Assembly: GCA_900551195.1 (NCBI GenBank)
Contig: URVD01000089.1
Location: forward strand, 1-7,333
DNA length: 7,333 bases
Source: an uncultured Collinsella sp.
Lineage (GTDB): Bacteria; Actinomycetota; Coriobacteriia; Coriobacteriales; Coriobacteriaceae
Direction: 5' to 3'
Both the position numbers and the translations under genes were made by a program. The first letter of the stretch is position 1, and every line of letters begins with the position of its first letter. Below are positions 1-5,779 of this stretch, in pieces. The notes under the pieces are model-generated. The model made no database searches. It was given only the letters and a program-made list of their open reading frames with translations, and was not told the origin of the DNA.

Positions 1-1
1 C

Positions 2-742
2 CAGTACAAGGCGAAGAACGAGGTGCTGGAGATGGAGATACCGCAGTTACAGGAGTACCTGCCCGAGCAGCAGGCTAACGACATCCGTGCCATCGGCGAG
101 GGCGTACACGCGGCCTACGACGAGATCTTGGTTCCCGCCGGCATGGGCGATGTGGCGATTTGCACCGAGATGGGTCGCTTTATGATGGGCCCCTACGGCT
201 GCCTGGTGACCAAGGCCATCCACGAAAAGCAGATCTACAAGGACTATATCGGCGTGGACGCAAGCGCCGTCGATCTGATCCGTCCTGCCATGTATGGCGC
301 TTACCACCACATTACGGTGATGGGACAGCCGGGTGGCGCCGACAAGACCGCAGCACCCGTTACGGACACCTACGACATCACGGGCAATCTGTGTGAGAAC
401 AATGACAAGTTCGCCATTGATCGCGAGTTGCCGCATATCGACATGGGCGACCTGCTCGTGATTCACGACACCGGCGCGCATGGCTACTCCATGGGCTACA
501 ACTACAACGGACGCCTGCGCTCCGCCGAGGTCCTGCTGCGCCCCGATGGCTCGGCCGACCTCATTCGCCGCGCCGAGCGCCCGGTCGATTACTTTGCCAC
601 GCTCGACGTGCTGCCGTGCGGCCGAGAGTTGCTGGCCAAGTCGCGCGCCGAAAGTGCCCGCCGCCGCGCTCAGGACGAGCGCCTGGCCGTCGCCGCTCAG
701 TGGAACAAACGCATCCAGATCGCGGAAGCGAAGGAGAAGAAC
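2..742 (+). CDS. lysA: Diaminopimelate decarboxylase, C-terminal part (5' end outside window; no stop before dapA)
   Basis: This PLP enzyme decarboxylates meso-diaminopimelate to L-lysine, the last step of lysine synthesis. The frame is open at the left edge and 247 codons are visible, so the barrel with the PLP lysine lies upstream. Visible motifs are those of the fold-III C-terminal domain in the form common in Clostridia: TEMGRFMMGPYG in place of the usual EPGR segment, GVDASAVDLIRPAMYGAYHH, the active-site CENND (CES in other LysA proteins), GDLLVIHDTGAHGYSMGYNYN and RSAEVLL. The expected domain end is near YFATLDV. After it comes an unusual charged tail of about 44 residues, rich in Ala, Arg, Glu and Lys. 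No stop codon separates this frame from dapA. It is the first visible gene of a lysA-dapA-dapB-dapH operon. The family call is firm; the true 3' boundary is uncertain. Confidence 0.9.
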
Positions 743-745
743 ATG
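731..745 (+). promoter_or_regulatory. Internal Shine-Dalgarno and ATG of dapA inside the lysA frame
   Basis: AAGGAG at 731-736 lies six bases before the ATG at 743, a near-ideal anti-16S match and spacing. The same bases encode Lys-Glu in the lysA frame. This supports independent initiation of dapA even though no lysA stop is present. Confidence 0.7.
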
Positions 746-1633
746 GACATCCGCAATCTCGAGGGTTCAATCGTCGCCCTCGTCACGCCGTTTAAAAAGG
801 ACGGAAGCGTCGACTTTGACGCGCTCGAGCGCCTTATCGATTTCCACCTGCAAAACGGTACCGACGCCATCCTCACCCTGGGCACCACCGGCGAGAGCGC
901 CACGATGACTGACGATGAGGACAACTCCGTTGTCGCCGCGGTGGTCAAGCAGGTTGCAGGCCGTGTCCCCGTCATCGCCGGCTCGGGCTCCAACTCCACG
1001 CAGACCATGCTCACCAAGTCGCTCACCTATCAGGGCCTGGGCGCCGACGGCCTGCTGCTCATTACTCCCTACTACAACAAGTCCAACGAGGAGGGCATCT
1101 ACCGGCACTTTAAGACCGTTGCCGATGCCGTAGATATCCCCTGCATCCTGTACAACATCCCCGGCCGCTGCGGCTGCGGCATCAGCGAGCGCAACGTAGA
1201 GCGCTTGGCCGCGCACCCCAACATCATGGGTATTAAAGAAGCCTCGGGCAACGTCGCCTACGCGGCCAAGATCGCCCACCTGCTGTCCGATGACTTCCGC
1301 ATGTACTCGGGCGAGGATGCACTCACCGTGCCGCTCATGAGCCTGGGTGCCTCGGGCACCATCAGTGTGTGGGCCGACGTTCAGCCGCAGCTCGTGCACG
1401 ACATGTGCCGCGCCTATCTGGACGGCGACGTAGCGCGCGCCCGCGATATCCAGATTGCCGGCCAGCCGCTCATCAATGCCCTCTTTAGCGAGGTCAACCC
1501 CATCCCAGTTAAGGAAGCGCTCGCTCAGATGGGTATGATCGAGGCAAACTACCGTATGCCGCTGTGCCCCATGGCAGACGACACGCAAGCCGCACTTACC
1601 GATGCTCTGAAGGGAGCTGGTCTGCTTGATTAA
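743..1633 (+). CDS. dapA: 4-hydroxy-tetrahydrodipicolinate synthase
   Basis: This enzyme condenses pyruvate with aspartate semialdehyde, the first committed step to DAP and lysine. Counted from the ATG at 743 the protein has 296 residues, the usual family length (E. coli 292). The (beta/alpha)8 aldolase motifs are complete: GTTGESAT (47-54), ITPYYN with Y111, YNIPGR with Y137 and R142, and MGIKEASG with the Schiff-base lysine K165. The start is supported by AAGGAG six bases upstream and by MDIRNLEGSIVALVTPF matching the family N-terminus. The lysA frame also reads straight through this ATG, so a LysA-DapA fusion is possible. At positions matching E. coli lysine-inhibition residues H53, H56 and E84 it has D57, D60 and T88, which suggests weak or no lysine feedback (inference). 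The stop overlaps the dapB start. Confidence 0.96.
   Translation: MDIRNLEGSIVALVTPFKKDGSVDFDALERLIDFHLQNGTDAILTLGTTGESATMTDDEDNSVVAAVVKQVAGRVPVIAGSGSNSTQTMLTKSLTYQGLGADGLLLITPYYNKSNEEGIYRHFKTVADAVDIPCILYNIPGRCGCGISERNVERLAAHPNIMGIKEASGNVAYAAKIAHLLSDDFRMYSGEDALTVPLMSLGASGTISVWADVQPQLVHDMCRAYLDGDVARARDIQIAGQPLINALFSEVNPIPVKEALAQMGMIEANYRMPLCPMADDTQAALTDALKGAGLLD
1610..1628 (+). promoter_or_regulatory. Shine-Dalgarno deciding the TTG start of dapB
   Basis: AAGGGAG at 1610-1616 lies nine bases before TTG at 1626. The next in-frame ATG (1644) would start inside the first beta strand, directly at the NAD(P)-binding glycine motif, so TTG is the better start. The site is inside the last codons of dapA and the two genes overlap by 8 bases, which fits translational coupling. 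Confidence 0.7.
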
Positions 1634-2366
1634 GACCGTCATTATGGGAACGGGCCGCATGGGCTCGCTCATCCGCACTACCGCCGAGGGCGTTGTCGAC
1701 GCCGCCGGTCAGCCCGTTTTCGACATCGTCGCCCAGATCGGTTTCGATCTGTCCGAACTCGAGAGTGCCCCGGCAGCCGACGTCATCATCGACTTCTCGA
1801 ACGTCGGGACCTTTGACGCCGTCGTCGCCTATGTCGAGTGCACGGGCGCGGCGTTGGTCTCGGGCACTACAGGCTACACACCCGAGCAGATGGATCGCCT
1901 GCGCGAGCTGGGTCAGAACGCCCGCGTCATGCACTCCGGCAATTACTCCATCGGTATCGCAGCCCTGCGTCATCTGGTAGCACAGGCCACACGCGAGCTG
2001 CCCGGCTTTGACTGCGAAATCGTCGAGACGCACCATAACCAAAAGGTCGATGCCCCCAGCGGCACTGCCAAATTGCTGCTCGATGCCGTAGTCGAGGCCG
2101 AGCCCGAGGCAGGCTACCACCCCGTCTATGGCCGCGAGGGCATGTGCGGAGCGCGCGACCCCAAGGAGATCGGCATGCACTCGCTGCGCGGTGGCACTGT
2201 CGCCGGCGTGCACGAAGTGAGTTTCTTTGGCCAGGACGAAGAAGTCACGCTCACGCATCGCGCCACAAGCCGTCAGATCTTCGTCAACGGCGCCCTGGCA
2301 GCCGCGCAGAAGCTCGTCACCCGCGAGCACGGCTTCTATACGTTCGACCAGGTCATGTTTGCCTAA
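1626..2366 (+). CDS. dapB: 4-hydroxy-tetrahydrodipicolinate reductase
   Basis: This cytoplasmic enzyme reduces the DapA product with NAD(P)H to tetrahydrodipicolinate. The 246 residues match the short, typical family length. The N-terminal Rossmann domain has GTGRMG (8-13), DFSNV (56-60) and SGTTGYTP (79-86). The substrate domain has ETHHNQKVDAPSGTAK, with the catalytic His pair at 136-137, K140 and the SGT loop at 145-147. SLRGGTVAGVHEVSFFG (186-202) is the conserved C-terminal stretch. The gene starts on TTG, overlaps the dapA stop by 8 bases and ends 39 bases before dapH, so it is co-transcribed with both. SGNYSIG stands where many homologues have APNFSLG, a minor variation. No residue expected for catalysis is missing. 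Confidence 0.96.
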   Translation: MIKTVIMGTGRMGSLIRTTAEGVVDAAGQPVFDIVAQIGFDLSELESAPAADVIIDFSNVGTFDAVVAYVECTGAALVSGTTGYTPEQMDRLRELGQNARVMHSGNYSIGIAALRHLVAQATRELPGFDCEIVETHHNQKVDAPSGTAKLLLDAVVEAEPEAGYHPVYGREGMCGARDPKEIGMHSLRGGTVAGVHEVSFFGQDEEVTLTHRATSRQIFVNGALAAAQKLVTREHGFYTFDQVMFA

Positions 2367-2405
2367 CCAGGTATCAACCGGATCCACCCAAAGGAGAGAC
2401 AGCAA

Positions 2406-3125
2406 ATGAGCAATGCAGCCGAGATGGATGCCCAGGAGATTATCAACTACATCGCCACAGCGCCCAAAAAGACGCCCGTCAAACTGTACGTGCGCGAGAA
2501 GCCCGGCATGAAGGTCCAGTGGGGCAATGCGCACGTCTACGGCGGTCGTCGTGGCAAGACCGTCTTTGGTGACTGGGATGAGCTCAAAGCCATCCTTGAT
2601 GCCAATGCCGATTCCATCGATTACTACGATGTGGAGAACGATTGCCGCAACTCCGCCGTGCCCATGCTCGACCTTAAGGGCATCAACGCCCGCATCGAGC
2701 CGGGCGCGATCATCCGTGACCGCGTCGAGATCGGCGATCGCGCCGTCATCATGATGGGTGCCATCATCAATATCGGCTCCGTCATCGGTGAGGGCTCCAT
2801 GATCGACATGGGCGCCGTGCTGGGCGGCCGCGCCACAGTGGGCAAGAACTGCCACATCGGCGCTGGAACCGTGTTGGCAGGCGTCGTTGAACCCGCAAGC
2901 GCCACGCCCGTCATCATCGAGGACGATGTCATGATCGGCGCCAACGCCGTGGTCCTGGAAGGCGTGCACGTAGGCAAGGGCGCTGTCGTTGCCGCCGGCG
3001 CCGTGTGCGTCGAGGACGTCCCCGCTGGTGCCGTCGTGGCCGGTGTCCCCGCCCGCGTCATCAAGATGCGCGACGAGAAGACCGACAGCAAGACCGGACT
3101 CGAGGAAGGCTTACGCCGGCTGTAG
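2406..3125 (+). CDS. dapH: Tetrahydrodipicolinate N-acetyltransferase
   Basis: DapH transfers acetyl from acetyl-CoA to tetrahydrodipicolinate, diverting the pathway into its acetylated branch. The 239-residue protein closely resembles B. subtilis DapH (about 236 residues), not the succinyl-transferring DapD. The N-terminal alpha/beta domain spans about residues 8-88 ([31 protein letters not shown]). A left-handed beta-helix of hexapeptide repeats follows (about 95-215), with [48 protein letters not shown] and [19 protein letters not shown]. The start has AAAGGAGAG with eight bases to the ATG. It is the last gene of the operon. The pathway then needs an N-acetyl-DAP aminotransferase and a deacetylase; neither is intact here, though an aminotransferase fragment sits at the right edge. 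Confidence 0.95.
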   Translation: MSNAAEMDAQEIINYIATAPKKTPVKLYVREKPGMKVQWGNAHVYGGRRGKTVFGDWDELKAILDANADSIDYYDVENDCRNSAVPMLDLKGINARIEPGAIIRDRVEIGDRAVIMMGAIINIGSVIGEGSMIDMGAVLGGRATVGKNCHIGAGTVLAGVVEPASATPVIIEDDVMIGANAVVLEGVHVGKGAVVAAGAVCVEDVPAGAVVAGVPARVIKMRDEKTDSKTGLEEGLRRL

Positions 3126-3127
3126 AA

Positions 3128-3155
3128 GTTACGCGGTTTTACCAAACCGCGTAAC
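3128..3155 (+). terminator. Perfect 12-bp hairpin directly after dapH
   Basis: GTTACGCGGTTT (3128-3139), a TACC loop and AAACCGCGTAAC (3144-3155) form a perfect stem that begins two bases after the dapH stop. No T tract follows, so it is not a classic intrinsic terminator. It may protect the 3' end of the operon mRNA, assist termination, or be a REP-like genomic repeat. The inverted repeat is certain; the role is inferred. Confidence 0.5.
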
Positions 3156-3167
3156 GGCTCGACGCTG

Positions 3168-3267
3168 CAAACGCCCCTAAGCGGCAATCTGACGTTCAAT
3201 CGTCGGTCGCGTACCGAAGTACGCTTCCCTCCTCTTTCACGTCACCTTGCTCGCCTAGGGGCGTTTT
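3168..3267. repeat. Long nested imperfect palindrome (~98 bp)
   Basis: Three inverted repeats share almost the same centre. The outer arms are AAACGCCCCTA (3169-3179) and TAGGGGCGTTT (3256-3266). The middle arms are TGACGT (3190-3195) and ACGTCA (3239-3244). The inner stem is GCGTAC/GTACGC (3209-3224) with a CGAA loop. Between outer and middle arms, GCGG/TCGC and CAA/TTG also pair. Read on the minus strand, the inner hairpin has the very stable cUUCGg tetraloop. CGCTG lies on both sides (3163-3167 and 3268-3272), which could be a short target duplication or chance. The right outer arm ends in four T, so it could also act as a terminator of the + operon. Candidates are a MITE/REP-type element or a structured RNA; I cannot assign it. 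Confidence 0.5.
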
Positions 3268-3309
3268 CGCTGACGTATGCTCAGCCTGCAACTCAATTCA
3301 GCTCCAAGC

Positions 3310-3349
3310 AAAAAGGCCGAAGTCCCGAAGGGTTTCGACCTTTGTTTTT
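3310..3349. terminator. Bidirectional intrinsic terminator between dapH and the yejK-like gene
   Basis: AAAGG (3312-3316) pairs with CCTTT (3339-3343), and the inner arms CGAA/TTCG and CC/GG (3318-3334 and 3324-3331) extend the stem to a CGAA loop at 3326-3329. On the + strand the tail is TTTGTTTTT; on the - strand it is a run of five T. It therefore fits termination of the convergent - strand gene and of any + read-through from dapH. Confidence 0.75.
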
Positions 3350-3369
3350 CTGCAGCGTCCAAGCGCAGT

Positions 3370-4374
3370 TTATCGATTCTCGATGCTGCCGATGTTTTTG
3401 AGTTCGATGGAAATGAGGCCGTTGGGCTCGTTGACGAACTCGATGTACTCGGAGTTCGAGCCCATCTCGGCCGGAAAGCTGATCTCGATGCCCGTATCGG
3501 TACGAATCTTGTGGTTGCGCACGGCCGCGCGTTCGACCTGCTTGCGCTCCACGGGCACACGCTCAGGCACCTTCTCCTCAGTCAGTGCCGCGCGCACGCT
3601 CTCCTTGATAACCGGTTCGTCCTCAAAGACCTCATCGACGATATCCCAGGGCGGAAGCTCCTCGTCATCCTCAACCTTCTCGGCAACGGCAGCCTTAACC
3701 TTAGCGAGCGCTACGGCCGTATTGGCACCGTGCTCCTCGGCGACTTCCTCGACCACACGCGTCACGGTGTCGATGACCTCCTTGCCTGATACGCCCGTGT
3801 CGCACTGCAGCAGGCCATCGGGGATAAGCATACGGTCCTCACCGGCAATCTTGCGCTTCTTGTCCACGTAACCGATCTCCATGGTGCTCGCACGCACGAT
3901 GGCATAGCTCGGCACCTTTTGCGAGGGGTTCGGCAGAATGGCGTAGTGGCGCGCGATGTCGTTGCGCACCTCCCCCTCCTCGCGGCCCACTTCGTGCATA
4001 AAAGCCTGCTTGGAGCCCAGCAGCATCACGGCAAACCAGCGGGCATCCTCATCGTCGTCAAAATCGGCCACGAGCACGTCGGTTGACTCGGCTTTCTCGG
4101 CTTTGGTGAGCTCGGAGGAGATAAACTCCGCAATCTGCTGCGACAGATCCACGAACTCGCGCTCGCCAAAGAAATAGCCCTTGAGCTCGCCGCCAAACGC
4201 AGAGTTCTCGGCAAACGTGGCGCGTTTATTGTCGGCCGAGGTACGTGCGCGGCGCAGATGCGTGGTCACGAAGTTGCGCACGGTACGGCTCTCGATATCG
4301 AGCTCGCGCTGGCTCATAACGTTGACGGCAGAGTCAAAGTCCAGGATATGCAGAATCGCATGATTGATTTTCAT
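3370..4374 (-). CDS. Nucleoid-associated protein, YejK/NdpA family
   Basis: The protein belongs to the 37-kDa nucleoid-associated family (E. coli YejK/NdpA), which is found on the chromosome and whose exact role is poorly defined. With the chosen start it has 334 residues, the usual family length. Family signatures seen are MKINHAILHILDF (1-13), ADFDDDEDARWFAVMLL (103-119), HYAILPNPSQKVPSYAI (143-159), a DK..IAGED segment near 171-180, LLQCDTGVSGKE (188-199), and the C-terminal TDTGIEISFPAE followed by EYIEFVNEPNGLISIEL (309-325). The middle (about 200-290) is acidic and predicted helical. An ATG nine bases upstream (4383) is also in frame, but the only SD-like GGA fits ATG 4374, where family members begin. 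It converges on dapH and has a terminator 3' of it. It lies 111 bases downstream of the DUF2974 gene and could be co-transcribed with it. Confidence 0.9.
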   Translation of the reverse strand: MKINHAILHILDFDSAVNVMSQRELDIESRTVRNFVTTHLRRARTSADNKRATFAENSAFGGELKGYFFGEREFVDLSQQIAEFISSELTKAEKAESTDVLVADFDDDEDARWFAVMLLGSKQAFMHEVGREEGEVRNDIARHYAILPNPSQKVPSYAIVRASTMEIGYVDKKRKIAGEDRMLIPDGLLQCDTGVSGKEVIDTVTRVVEEVAEEHGANTAVALAKVKAAVAEKVEDDEELPPWDIVDEVFEDEPVIKESVRAALTEEKVPERVPVERKQVERAAVRNHKIRTDTGIEISFPAEMGSNSEYIEFVNEPNGLISIELKNIGSIENR

Positions 4375-4412
4375 ATACGGCATTCCGTTCTAGATTGAAT
4401 TGAGCACGAACC

Positions 4413-4418
4413 AGTATA
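4413..4418 (-). promoter_or_regulatory. Possible -10 box for the yejK-like gene
   Basis: On the minus strand these bases read TATACT, five of six matches to the sigma-A -10 consensus, about 40 bases before the start codon. No good -35 hexamer lies 16-18 bases further upstream (the spot is GC-rich), so this is only a weak candidate. Confidence 0.3.
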
Positions 4419-4448
4419 GCGGTCGAGCCCGCCCCAGGCGCATCGAAG

Positions 4449-4483
4449 ATTGGTGCATCGGGGACAGGTTGCTTTGCACCAAT
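4449..4483. repeat. REP-like palindromic repeat, copy 1 (3' side of the DUF2974 gene)
   Basis: ATTGGTGCA (4449-4457) and TGCACCAAT (4475-4483) are perfect 9-bp arms around a 17-base loop. The 29-base core 4452-4480 matches 5684-5712 at 26 of 29 positions in the same orientation. It begins two bases after the hydrolase stop. No T tract follows on the minus strand, so it is not a standard terminator. The composition (GGGGACAGG next to GGTGCA arms) recalls REP-type units spread by Y1/RAYT transposases, but no such gene is in the window. Confidence 0.65.
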
Positions 4484-4485
4484 GG

Positions 4486-5646
4486 CTAGCGCAGGAGCTC
4501 GGACTGCCATACCTCGAGCTGTTCTGCCAGGCTCTTACCACTAGAAGGCACGCTGAACTCGGGACGTTTGGGCAGCAGCGCACACTTAAGAATTGCCACG
4601 ATGGTCTGCGAGACAAAGCGTCGCGTATCCTTGTCAAACCCTTGCGCAGCCTGGAGCATCACGGGCAGGCTCTCGCGCAGATTCCCAGCGATATCCGCAA
4701 ACCGCTCAGCACCCGTAGCCTCAAACACGGAGAACAACGCATCTACAAAACGCTCGCGCTCGCTAGGCGAAACTGCAAGCAGCATCTCGCGAATGGAGCC
4801 ATCAACGTATCGAGCACCGGCGGACAGGCGCTCACAGTACACGAAGTCGCGACCATCAACCACCCAGCTAAAGGGATTGTGCTGCAGCAGGCTGAACTCG
4901 GTGCTCTCAACGATGGCATAGTCCTCCTGCGTCTCAAACATCATGCCAAAGATCGACGACCGAGGTAGCGTCTTGTCGATTCGACCGGAAAGATCGGCAA
5001 AGGCGTTGCCGTTCAGAAACTCCTCGACGAAACCCGGACCATCATGGGAATACGCCTGTTCGATTCGCGCACGGGCGACATCGGAGCACATCGCCGCACC
5101 GTACACCGCAAGGTTTCCACCCTTGGAATGACCTCCGCACAAAAGCGGCCCGTCAATCGCATCCGCCGCCTCGTCCACATAACGCGCCGCGGATTCCTGG
5201 GCCGGCACAGGATACCGGAACGCCATGTTAAAGTCCTCTTTCCAGCCCACAATCGTGCTGTCGGTCCCCCGGAAGGAAAGATAGCTAAACCCCGCCGGAA
5301 ACCGGAACGCCATGGCTGCAAACTGCTCTGTCGCCACCACATCGCTCACGGCACGATAGCCGCAAACGTGCACGCCACGGTAGCGAGGACTTGCTGCCAC
5401 GGCCTCCAGCAAGGCCTTGCTCCCCTCCGGGTCCCACAAGTCGTCAATCATGTCCCGGTAGCACTCGGCACGCAGCAGCTCGCGTACGTCTAGGCCCTGC
5501 CAGTTCGTCAGCTCCGCCATATCACCCGGCAAACGCAAATAGGACAACCACGCAAAGACGAGGCTATCCACCGCGCAGAACGGCCTCTCCTCAAACGGAT
5601 CAAACGCCGTCTGGGCATAGGTTAAAAAATTAGGCGAATCCGACAT
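4486..5646 (-). CDS. DUF2974 / Mbeg1-like alpha/beta-hydrolase
   Basis: This is a 386-residue predicted cytosolic serine hydrolase of the lipase-like DUF2974 (Mbeg1-like) family. Its substrate is not known from the sequence. Landmarks are an N-terminal helical part with FCAVDSLVFAWLSYL (23-37), YLSFRGTDSTIVGWKEDFN (122-140) as the conserved strand and loop, the nucleophile elbow GGHSKGGNLAVY (171-182) with S174, SHDGPGF (200-206), and QHNPFSWVVDG (255-265) with H256 as a possible catalytic His. D202 is a possible acid. These catalytic assignments are inferred by family resemblance. There is no signal peptide or clear membrane segment. The start at 5646 has GGGAGG upstream at short spacing; an in-frame TTG at 5679 lies inside repeat DNA and is rejected. 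The gene is bracketed by two palindromic repeats and has no obvious partner gene. Confidence 0.85.
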   Translation of the reverse strand: MSDSPNFLTYAQTAFDPFEERPFCAVDSLVFAWLSYLRLPGDMAELTNWQGLDVRELLRAECYRDMIDDLWDPEGSKALLEAVAASPRYRGVHVCGYRAVSDVVATEQFAAMAFRFPAGFSYLSFRGTDSTIVGWKEDFNMAFRYPVPAQESAARYVDEAADAIDGPLLCGGHSKGGNLAVYGAAMCSDVARARIEQAYSHDGPGFVEEFLNGNAFADLSGRIDKTLPRSSIFGMMFETQEDYAIVESTEFSLLQHNPFSWVVDGRDFVYCERLSAGARYVDGSIREMLLAVSPSERERFVDALFSVFEATGAERFADIAGNLRESLPVMLQAAQGFDKDTRRFVSQTIVAILKCALLPKRPEFSVPSSGKSLAEQLEVWQSELLR

Positions 5647-5657
5647 GGCCCTCCCAT

Positions 5658-5712
5658 CAACTATGGTGCATTGGGGCAACTATGGTGCATTGGGGTCAGG
5701 TTACTTTGCACC
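5658..5712. repeat. REP-like palindromic repeat, copy 2, with a 19-bp tandem duplication
   Basis: The full unit 5684-5712 has GGTGCA and TGCACC arms and matches copy 1 at 26 of 29 bases. Just before it, the 19-base sequence CAACTATGGTGCATTGGGG occurs twice in exact tandem (5658-5676 and 5677-5695); the second copy forms the left half of the full unit. The element fills most of the gap between the DUF2974 start and the ldh terminator, whose T tract abuts its right end. Confidence 0.7.
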
Positions 5713-5748
5713 AAAAAGGCGCCCGGGCCGTGTGGACCCGGACGCCTT
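5713..5748 (-). terminator. Intrinsic terminator of ldh
   Basis: On the minus strand AAGGCG at 5748-5743 pairs with CGCCTT at 5721-5716. The stem continues through CCGGG/CCCGG with two G-U wobbles, giving 14 pairs around a 5-base loop, and ends in a run of five T (5717-5713). It lies 31 bases after the ldh stop. On the plus strand the two wobbles become mismatches and no T run follows, so it works in the ldh direction. Confidence 0.88.
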
Positions 5749-5779
5749 CATTGTAGCTTTTCGCTCTAGCGAGCTTGAT

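Larger units (their letters stand above)
2..1633 (+). other. Continuous lysA-dapA reading frame (possible bifunctional fusion)
   Basis: The codons of lysA and dapA are in the same frame. Reading GCG GAA GCG AAG GAG AAG AAC ATG across 722-745 shows no stop between them, so 543 codons can be read without interruption from the left edge. Either the organism makes a LysA-DapA fusion, or lysA has lost its stop and dapA is mostly translated from its internal ribosome binding site, or a sequencing indel removed an original stop. The sequence alone cannot decide between these. Confidence 0.6.

Noticed and set aside
767..1678. Minus-strand open frame of 303 codons antisense to dapA
   Set aside because: It shows no family motif, its composition is typical of a shadow frame, and dapA on the other strand is certain.
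1596..2969. Long open frame on the minus strand (457 codons) across dapB and dapH
   Set aside because: It lies antisense to two well-supported genes and encodes a low-complexity His/Asp/Gly-rich product with no recognisable domain. It is a by-product of GC-biased codons in the real genes.
4375..4383. ATG at 4383 for the yejK-like gene
   Set aside because: Its only GGA directly abuts the ATG, leaving no room for a Shine-Dalgarno, and family members begin with MKINHAI, which matches ATG 4374. The alternative cannot be fully excluded.
5647..5679. TTG start at 5679 for the DUF2974 gene
   Set aside because: The extra 11 residues would be encoded by the tandem palindromic repeat. ATG 5646 has a GGGAGG just upstream and gives a normal N-terminus.
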